Part shown: piece by piece, positions 56,233-64,000 of the stretch
How positions within the stretch are numbered: position 1 is the first letter of the stretch
Layout of the letters: each line of letters starts with the position of its first letter
NCBI RefSeq assembly: GCF_002994745.2
Contig: NC_037094.1
Coordinates: 20,127,001 to 20,191,000, forward strand
Source of the DNA: Rosa chinensis
Lineage: Eukaryota > Streptophyta > Magnoliopsida > Rosales > Rosaceae
DNA: 64,000 nt
Reading direction: 5' to 3'
Program-made: the position numbers and the translations under genes
The notes under the pieces: generated by a model
Seen by the model: the letters and a program-made list of their open reading frames with translations, nothing else
Database searches by the model: none
What the model was told of the DNA's origin: nothing

Positions 56233-56856
56233 GTTAAGCCACATGGTATGAAAGCCAAGCTTATATTCAGAGGTTTCAGAGGCAATAGAGGATCTAGATG
56301 CAATATGGACTTCTTTGACAACTCCAGCTATATCCCGAGAAATATCAATAGCGCTAGCAGAGCTCCCAATCAAAACTACAACCTATGCAAAGAAGGATCT
56401 CCATAAGCGAAGGTAGTTAGACATACCGGATCACATTGGAAACTCTGGACAGCACAATCTAAAGTTCCTACTGAATGCAGAAACTGATCGAGGCAGACCT
56501 GATCTCGAAATGGCTCAGAAGTCCGATAATTATGGCTGTGAATTTGCTTTCCTTCCATGAGCTGATGCCTAGAAAGAGCAAGGGGAAGGAGAAGATGTAT
56601 CAACCAACTTAATTTTTGTTATATCTTGCAAATGCATCATAAGCACAGACTCGGCTAAGGAGTTAATACAGCAATTCATATTGCAACCTTGAAAGGACTG
56701 TTTAATAACACCATGCAGAATGAAGTAGATAAGCCAATACAAAACTACAAACTTTGTTGAAATTGCAATTTCAAGTTAACAATACAAACTTGATAAACTC
56801 CAATCCTATTATCTTCATAACCTAATTAATAGTAAAGCTCTAACATTGATCCATAG

Positions 56857-59800
56857 TCAGTAGGCCTGGGCACTGACCGAGACCGCGTGTCAATTAGCTA
56901 GGCCCGGGACCAAGCCCATCTTTTTCGGGCTGGGCTTAAATAAAGATTTTCAGTTATAGGGATCGTGAAGGACCTGACCAAATAGGCCCAGGCCGGTCCT
57001 GCCGGGTTTTCTGGCCTAAAAGAAGAGAATAACATCCAAACTTCATAGCCTCTTCAAAGTTACAAAGTACGAACAAATGAAGTTTCAATTGAAGAAAAAT
57101 GAAGGTAAACAAAGTACAAACAAATGAAGTTACAAAGTACAAACAAATGAAGAATTGAAGTTTCAAACAAATCAAAGTTACAAAATTCCAGACCAAATAG
57201 GCAAATAATATTACGGACCAAGTAAACTAGCAGTTTGAAACCACATTAATTTGCTTCCAAGCCTCCAGCTGCTGCCATCAAATGGTGTCCAGCAAACCAT
57301 GTCATCCTACAACCATTTCACATTATGCAGATCACATTATTAGTTTACAACACACATAGCATTAAAAGCTTACAACAGAAGAAGTTTTTGGCAGAAAAAC
57401 TAGCAAGCTGATCACATTAAAAGTTCCATTTCAATACATATCACAATAATGTCAGGTCGATCTCTGTACCACCAAGATCAGCTATTGATACTGGAACCTG
57501 TTCCATGGTAAAATAGAAATGTATGTAAAATGAAGGCAACTTCCATACTCTAGTTTGAAAAAGATGCGTGCATGGAAAACTCAGATCTTTTATGTGGTTT
57601 AGCAGCACAAATATCATGTACAAATATATACTTTTGACATGGTGGATAAGATTAGCACAAAGTTCAATTTCAATAACAGATCACATATCATATAGTAACA
57701 AAGTGACATAATTGTAAGAGCCAACCCAACTTTGACAGCATGAATAACTAGTTTTCTCTCATCCACTCCTTATTAATTACTAGCCTCAATTTTGGAACTG
57801 ATACCACTGGTTTTGTCCCATTAGCCGCATTAATAGTCCAATCTAATCCAAAGTCCATGGCTATGCTTATATATGGCAATCACAGGTTACTTTGAAGTTA
57901 TAAGAACGCAGGCTAGGCTTAGAATTTGAACATTGTTTACATGAATTGAAAGTAAGACGATAAGGTTTCTTAAGAGGAGTAAAAACTCATGCATCAAGTG
58001 TTATCAAACCATAGCACGTGTTATAAATAGCAAGCATAGCAATTAGCAAGCAAGCACAACAAGCAATGTGGTTCCTGCAATGGCCCAATAATGTTTCATT
58101 TGATCTCAAGAATTTGCCAAAAAAAGAAGAAGTAAAAGGACAGCAAGCATTGTAATAAACCGGAAAATGCACCCAAGCAAGTACCCGGAAAATGCACCCA
58201 AGCAAGTACACAAGCACAAAACAAAGTTTAAAATGAACTTAGCAAGCACACCTTTAGAAGTAGATGTTGCTGTCCTTGCAGCCTTTGGGAGCCTAGGATG
58301 CTTAGGAGGCTTTAAAGTTGCCACAGCGGGAATTGGGGCTCTATTTTGATAATCTGCAGGTTAATTGGCAGAAAGTTATGAACTAGAAAACAGTCCAAAT
58401 ATTGAACAAAAAAGAGGGAGAGTTGTACCTTTCTCAATATCTTCATACAGGTTCTTCTCCTCGATGGTTGGAATATACTTTAGACCCATTATTTCATCAC
58501 TCTTAAGCCAGTTTTGCAAGCATATAAGGGCTTCAACACTTCTAGGAGTTAAGGAACATCTATGAGGATCGATTACTCGTTTGCCTGTGCTAAAGCATGA
58601 CTCAGAAGCTACTATGGAAACTTGAATAGCTAGCACATCCCTTGCCAAAGCTTGCAAGTTAGGATATTTTGATCCATTGAGCTTCCACCAAGTTAAGATA
58701 TCGAAGTCAACCCCTTATTTTGGCTTTTCAAATGGATCAAGAATGTATCAATCAACTTCACTCTCCACAACAATTTCGTTGGAGTCCTCAAGCGCCTTGG
58801 CCCAATTATCCATCATCTCGGCCATTTTCCACTTCTTTCTTTCATAGCAGATGGCTTTTTACTCTTGACACAGTTTTGTTTTTGAGTTGAACTCACCGTA
58901 CATGATTGTGCATAGATATCAGTCAAAGCAACAAGCAGATCTTTAACTTTTTCTTCCTTTTGTCTAACCAAATACTCATAACATGGCCGACATTGCGAAG
59001 TTTATACCTAGGATCAAGAACTAAAGCAACTAGAAGAAGTTGATTGACATCATCAACGTTGCCAAAGTATTTATTAAACTTTTTTCTCATCCTCACCGCC
59101 ATCTGAGCCATTAAAGCTTCTGTTTCACTTTCATAGTTCATTTCCGGCTTCAAAAACAGCACGTTAATCTCACACTCTATCGACACAATTCATGGAAAGC
59201 TGAAGATGTAGTAGACTTCGTTGTTGCGCTGATCCTCAATGTAACCTCATAAAAAAACTAGTAGAAACCTAATAAAAACAGCAGCCTTTTCCCATTCTTC
59301 ATCTGTAGGTGGTCCGACCCTCTTCCTACGAGTTTTTGACTTAGCATCCTCTTGAATCTCTACCACTTCTAAATCCTCCTTTATCAAATCCTCATCTTCA
59401 CCGAAATAACCCGAGTATTTGCTGTCTTCCTCTTCAGCTAACCGATCAAACCCCTTTCTCAACTGCATCGCTGTATCTAACATTAGAAATGTAGACTTCC
59501 ACTGAGTTGGAACATCAAGAATGCATATTTTGTTAACGTCCAACTTCTCCTTCTCAACACACATCTTAAACTCATCCAACCTTGAAGCAGAATACCTCAC
59601 ATACCTCACTGCGTTTCTAATAATTGCAACCGACTTGTCCAAAATATTCAAGCTGGATCTAACGATAAGGTTTAAAATGTGAGCCAAGCACCTCACATGC
59701 ATATAATGTCCGTCCAAAATAGGGGGAACTGACCAATTCATCATCTTCTTCCTAAGATACTCCACTGCATGCTTGTTGGCAGCAGCATTATCAACTGAAA

Positions 59801-61556
59801 CAGTCATCACTTTATCAATCTTCCAGTGCACCAAGCATGTTTCTAAAATCTTCCCAATGGTGGTGCCTTTATGATTGGGAATCACACAAACTCTTGTGCA
59901 AATTTTAGCCCATATCGATGAAATGAACTGTCACCACCATGTAATTGACATTCTGCATCGAAGTCCAAGTGTCGGTAGTCAAGCACACTCTGTGTTTGGC
60001 CAACTCACCCCTAAGCTCCTCTTTCTTAGCATCATACATCTCCAAAAATTTCCGTACAATTAGCCTTCAGCTCGGAATTTCCCATCAAGGGATGGCAACC
60101 GAACAGAAGTACTGAAACCCAGCCTTTTCTACTTAACTAAATGGTAGTTCGTCGAGAACTATCATCACAACACAAGCTTCTGTACAAGCATCTGGACACC
60201 ATTGTCTCACAACTACACCTTTGTTCCCATCACTAGTCAACACTTTCTGCCCATCTTCCAAATCTACTCTACCGGGATATTTCTTGCAAACATTTTCAAT
60301 ATGACGCCTAAGAGTACTATTACCACTATAGCCCGAATAGACACCAATCTCTGTTTGACAATACTTACAGCGAGCTTTGTTTGTGTGGCCTACTTCAACC
60401 TCCTCCCCATCTTTAGTTGCTTGAATTGGAACATCAAATTTATCAAAATGCTCCCAGAATTGTGACCTGCAAGGGTTGTTGCTACTACTCCCAGACTCTC
60501 TTTTTCTCTTCGTGCCAGTTGCACCACCTGCTGGCTCACTATCATCACCGGCCTCAGACTGGCAGGAAGCCACCACCAACTCATCCCCAATAACTGCAGC
60601 TGCTTCGGGTTCCATTGCTGCTTTGGGCATTATCAAAATCGATTCTTGAATTCTTGTACCTAGAAACAAAAAATTGAAATCAGATAACCCCATGACTGAA
60701 AAAATAAACTAAAAAAGGAGTTTTGAGTTACTGAACCATTTACTGGTTCTAAGCCATGACTGAAAACTCAGTTTGTATTACAACTAACTGAATGGATACC
60801 TTGCTGGGTTTGAAACCGGGAATGCTAGGTTCGAAATTAGGAATGCTAGGTTCGAATCGATTGCTGGGTTCGAGCTACTACGATTGCTGGGTTCGAATCG
60901 ATTGTTGGGTTCCTAGAAATTGGGAAATCGGGAACCCGAAGGCTACAGATGTTACGAATTACTGGGTTCAAAATCGAATTTTCAGACTAGGGATTGATGG
61001 GTTTTCATCGGGTTTTCAAGGGCTAGGAATTCGAGTGGGTTCGAGCTTATCGAAGAAGGGCAGAAGGGATTGAGGACTACAGATGCTGGGTTTCTGGAAA
61101 TTTCGAATTCGAAATCGGGAAAGGTCCTCAGCTGGGTTCGAGGCTTCGAGCTGCTAAGGGAAACTGGAGATTTAAGGTAGGTTTCCAGAATAAGGAGTTG
61201 ATTCCCTCCTTTTAGAGATTTAAGCTGTAGATTTCCAGAAAGAGGAGGTGAGTTTGAGGTCGGGGTTGTGTTTAGAGGTTTGGGAAAGGCTCGAGGTCAA
61301 TTTTCAGAAGGAGGCTGTGAGTTTGAGACTAAAGTCAAGGCAGTATCCTACATATTTAGGGTAATATCACTAATATGACTTTGGGCTTTTCTTCGAGCTT
61401 TCAGCCGTTTGAATAATAAGGCCCGGGACCGGCCTGGTTAAACACAAATGGTTCGGGCTTCAGCTTTTTGTGTTTTTTTTTTCCTCAAAGCCCGGCCCGG
61501 ACTTGAAGGTCCTGATAGATTCGGTCCGGGTTTTCGGGTTAAAATACCCACCCCTA
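56857..61556 (-). mobile_element. hAT transposon in intron 1 of FMO copy 2
   Basis: The right end ...ATACCCACCCCTA at 61556 (rc TAGGGGTGGGTAT) and left TAGGCCTGGGCA at 56861 form short imperfect TIRs typical of hAT. The 8-bp flanks ATCCATAG (56849-56856) and ATCCATAC (61557-61564) differ at one base. FMO intron 1 sequence continues on both sides as in copy 1 (ACATTGATC...). The element, about 4.7 kb, encodes a broken hAT transposase on minus. Four bases (TCAG) between the left duplication and TAGGCC leave the exact left end uncertain. Confidence 0.85.
58376..60693 (-). pseudogene. hAT transposase with BED zinc finger, RICESLEEPER-like, broken
   Basis: The minus strand begins near 60630 (MPKAAMEPEAAAVIGDE) and shows a BED zinc finger (FWEHFDKFDV, RCKYCQTEIG, STLRRHIENVC) that binds DNA. 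The catalytic part follows in 59247-59885 (KVMTVSVDNAAANKHAVEYL, VRCLAHILNLIVR, DVPTQWKSTFLML), then 58923-59186, and the C-terminal hAT dimerisation domain in 58376-58657 (VSIVASESCFSTGKRVIDP). Frame breaks lie at about 60130-59890, 59245 and 58920-58660, so the element can no longer move by itself. Domesticated relatives act as plant regulators; no sign of that here. Confidence 0.88.
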
Positions 61557-61998
61557 ATCCATACCTTCAATTTGGGCCACACGGGGCTCAGTAGAATGGC
61601 CATTACAGACAACCACAGCATCATAAATCTCTTCCAAATCCTCACCTCTCTTGCTCTTAGACTTCACCATCCACTTGCCACCCTCCATCAAACCCACGAA
61701 CACCACTTCAGTCTCAAACCTCACCATCTCACAAATCCCAAACTCGCCGGCGAAGTCATTCAAGTACTTCAACACCTCTCTGTGACCCGTAAACCTTCTC
61801 GAGTCTCTATCTTCATCTTCTTCCTTGGCCGCAAATAGGTAGTCCCGGAACCCCATGATCTCTCTGGGGAGGTTGATCCTGAGAGACTGGTACATGCTCG
61901 AGTAGACTATGTTTCTGTTTGGGTGGACACCAATTGGGTTAGACTCCATTTCTGGAGTGTACACCGATCACTGCTACGTGGTGGGATAAGGGTTGCAT

Positions 61999-62610
61999 TG
62001 TAGCCGAATGAGCAGAGCTAGCTACCATAGCCGGCGCAAATGTTAGCAATGTGGCTTTTGGTCAACCACGGTTGCTTGTTTTTATTTACAGACTAGGAAT
62101 GAAAAGTTGACAACTAGGGGTAAACTCCTTTGTCACCACCTTGTCAAGCACCATTCACATTCGGGGTCACGCACCTCCGTTTGCACCACCCACGCACTTT
62201 CAACATGATTGTTACATCATGAAATTCTACCAGACTTACCACGGAGTATGTAACCATCTAATGTTATTAGGATAATTGTATCTGTGAATTTCGTTAAGAT
62301 ACTATGAAATAACAATAATTGTTTCATTAACTGTTCACCAATTGAAGGTTGAATTTAAAAAATACAATATGTTACATAGTAACTAGCTAATTAACGATCA
62401 CTAAATAAATTATTACCCGAGGTTTGTTAATGTCCTAGATGTTCATTGAATTACTCAATTACATAACCTTTTTGGAAAACCTTCATTTCCTAAAGGACAA
62501 CAACGCATTAAGATGTAGATAATTGGATGAACTTTCAACAAGAAACAAGGTAATCATTTCATGATTGGAATTCATCTGGCACAGGTTGATTTCACATCAC
62601 TTCTAATAAC
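61999..62610. other. Spacer between FMO copy 2 and copy 3
   Basis: About 600 bp: former promoter of copy 2 and the 3' flank of copy 3. No other gene seen. Confidence 0.5.
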
Positions 62611-64000
62611 TTATACTCCATTCTTGAAGCTCTCATAAGCTTGCAGTACTAAATGGTTATCATCCCACTCATCTTGATATGTCTTGGGTCGGACTAACCA
62701 ATTCTTTGCTACTGTCAACATCATTTGTTCTCTCCATTCTTCTAGGACTGGAGACCCACATTGTACCGCAAGCCAATCAGCATATTCACCCTGCCAAAAT
62801 AACACCCCAAATACTTATTCTAGATTTCATGCTAAGTACGGAGATATCAGTGAGACTAAAATATTATATTGATACGGAAGCAAAGAAACCAAATTTACCC
62901 GATAATCAAAAATGTCATGAGTGTGTCGTGTAGGTTTGCCAGAAGCTTCAAGTGACGAGTAGTAAGCTTTGACATCCTTCATCATCTCCTCTTTGGATGG
63001 AAGCGCAATTCGATTCGACAAAACTCCTGCTATCCACTTGCTTTGAAGTTCAAAATTGGGGAAAGGAACGGTCTGTTACAATGGCCATTAAGTATAAGTA
63101 CTATTGTTGTATTAACGCCCTTATCAAGACGAATAAAGATACAACCAAATGCGGCATACAATTCACAGAAGAGAAACACACCTTCCATGGTACCCCAACA
63201 AAAGAAAGCGACGGTGCCAAGGCAGGCGGGAAGACATGCTTGAACAGTGGGCCAACACGGTTGTCATCTCCATCCACGGTTACAATGCCATTGGTTTCAA
63301 GAAAAGGGAAATGATATTTGTACCTTGAGAGGAAAATTAAACTTCAATAGATTATCATTTGCTCTCATTTTTGTTGCACTTCACATTACTCCACATTCAA
63401 TACAGAGGATTATAAAGCAAGTATACCCTGTGCAATGAAGAATGGTGTCAGCGACGACAACACTCCCATCTATGAAAACAACACTACCATCTTCATGGAC
63501 ACTTTTAATCTGCATAGGTTCGATTATATCGTAAGTTCATAACTTCTCATCATAGTAGCCGGAATTCTTAATTTGGTGAGTTATCATACCTTAGAGCGAA
63601 CCCACATGTTTTCATAGCCACTATTAATCTGCATAGGTATAGATAATAACATAAGTGCAAGACTTACTTCTCATCATAATCACCAAATTAATCCTTACTA
63701 TATGGGTGTTATCTTACCATAGCGTTAAGCCGCATCGTATCAAACTGAGGCTTCTTCTCTTTGGTTTCGGAAGCAATAGATCTAGATGAAATGTGAACCT
63801 CTTTGGCAACTCCAGCGATGTCCCGATAGATATCAGTAGCACTACTGGAGCTCCCTATCAAAATTACAACCTATGCAAAGCAGGTACCGGATAATCGAAG
63901 TTAACATCTACGAAAAAATACAAAAACAGAACAGTTAAAGAGTTCTACCCTATGACCTGCTTCATGCAAATATTGTCATGCACATTGGTAAGTTATGAGA
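62611..64000 (-). CDS. FMO GS-OX-like copy 3, exons 3-7 in window, partial
   Basis: Exons 63718-63870, 63427-63509, 63182-63323, 62899-63072 and 62611-62790, all with GT-AG borders and in phase with each other. Readable parts: NADPH-binding GSSSSA at the start of exon 3, HCTGYKYHFPF at the exon 4/5 junction, LSNRIALPSKEEMM in exon 6, and DEWDDNHLVLQAYESFKNGV at the C-terminus. Exon 5 has two extra codons compared with copy 1, and exon 7 is 16 residues shorter. The intact exon 5 shows that the two-base loss in copy 2 is a derived defect. Exons 1 and 2 lie outside. It may be functional, but this cannot be decided here. It shares the partial exon-3 duplication (63560-63660) with copy 2. Confidence 0.85.

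Larger units (their letters stand above)
43696..61998 (-). pseudogene. FMO GS-OX-like copy 2, pseudogene split by three transposons
   Basis: Exons recognisable by comparison with copy 1: exon 1 61565-61998, exon 2 56499-56568, exon 3 in two parts (56238-56382 and 44784-44794), exon 4 44493-44575, exon 5 about 44273-44408, exon 6 43992-44165, exon 7 43696-43887. Damage: exon 1 has lost about 100 bp that encode the FAD-binding loop and is shifted; exon 2 lacks one base; exon 5 lacks two bases at the CAACGGTTG site near 44340. A copia element sits in exon 3, a CACTA in that copia, and a hAT in intron 1. The exon-3 end and intron are partly duplicated (44630-44790), a trait shared with copy 3. 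It cannot make an enzyme. Confidence 0.9.

Noticed and set aside
1..64000. CRISPR array, operon, phage or defence system
   Set aside because: The whole window is eukaryotic; repeats are transposon ends and microsatellites without spacers, and no such gene was found.

Overview
This is a transposon-rich stretch of a plant nuclear genome, very probably a dicot. The evidence is spliced genes with GT-AG introns, AT-rich intergenic DNA, Ty1/copia elements primed by tRNA-Met-type sites, an Athila/Tat-like gypsy derivative, and CACTA, Mutator, PIF/Harbinger and hAT elements. A rosid such as a member of the Rosaceae is my guess; the sequence alone does not prove the species. Nothing in the window looks bacterial or like an immune/CRISPR system.

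The only resident gene family I can support is a head-to-tail array of flavin-containing monooxygenase (FMO GS-OX-like) genes on the minus strand at 40-64 kb. Copy 1 (40201-43243) reads as an intact 7-exon, 458-residue gene. Copy 2 (43696-61998) is a pseudogene blown apart by three later insertions: a copia element in exon 3, a CACTA element inside that copia, and a hAT element in intron 1. Copy 3 (from 62611) has intact exons 3-7 and runs off the right edge.

The left half is layered transposons. 1-6025 is a decayed minus-strand copia whose LTR contains a Mutator-like element (4406-5922). 6026-9494 is unassigned. 9495-33106 is one CACTA element (TSD TAC) that swallowed a Mutator MITE, a copia element (13625-30665) and a solo LTR (31098-32356). 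The copia holds a non-autonomous gypsy derivative (15431-25987, TSD ATATG), and that derivative's 3' LTR holds a PIF/Harbinger transposon (21277-25206, TSD TTA). The Harbinger element still carries an open transposase and a reconstructible second gene, so four elements are nested one inside another.

Between 33 and 40 kb lie a third CACTA right end, a tRNA-derived SINE (TSD of 10 bp), a second long-TIR Mutator-like element carrying a host-like coding fragment, a probable LINE remnant and microsatellites.

The most interesting signal is host gene capture by one CACTA family. CACTA-A carries exons of translation factor eIF3K with their introns, plus an exon of a BAT1-type amino-acid permease. 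CACTA-B (45422-49825) carries the TPR start of SGT1 and a reticulon domain piece. A third CACTA end lies next to two exons of an AMBRA1-like WD40 gene. All captured pieces are partial or broken, so they look like transduplicated fragments, not working genes.
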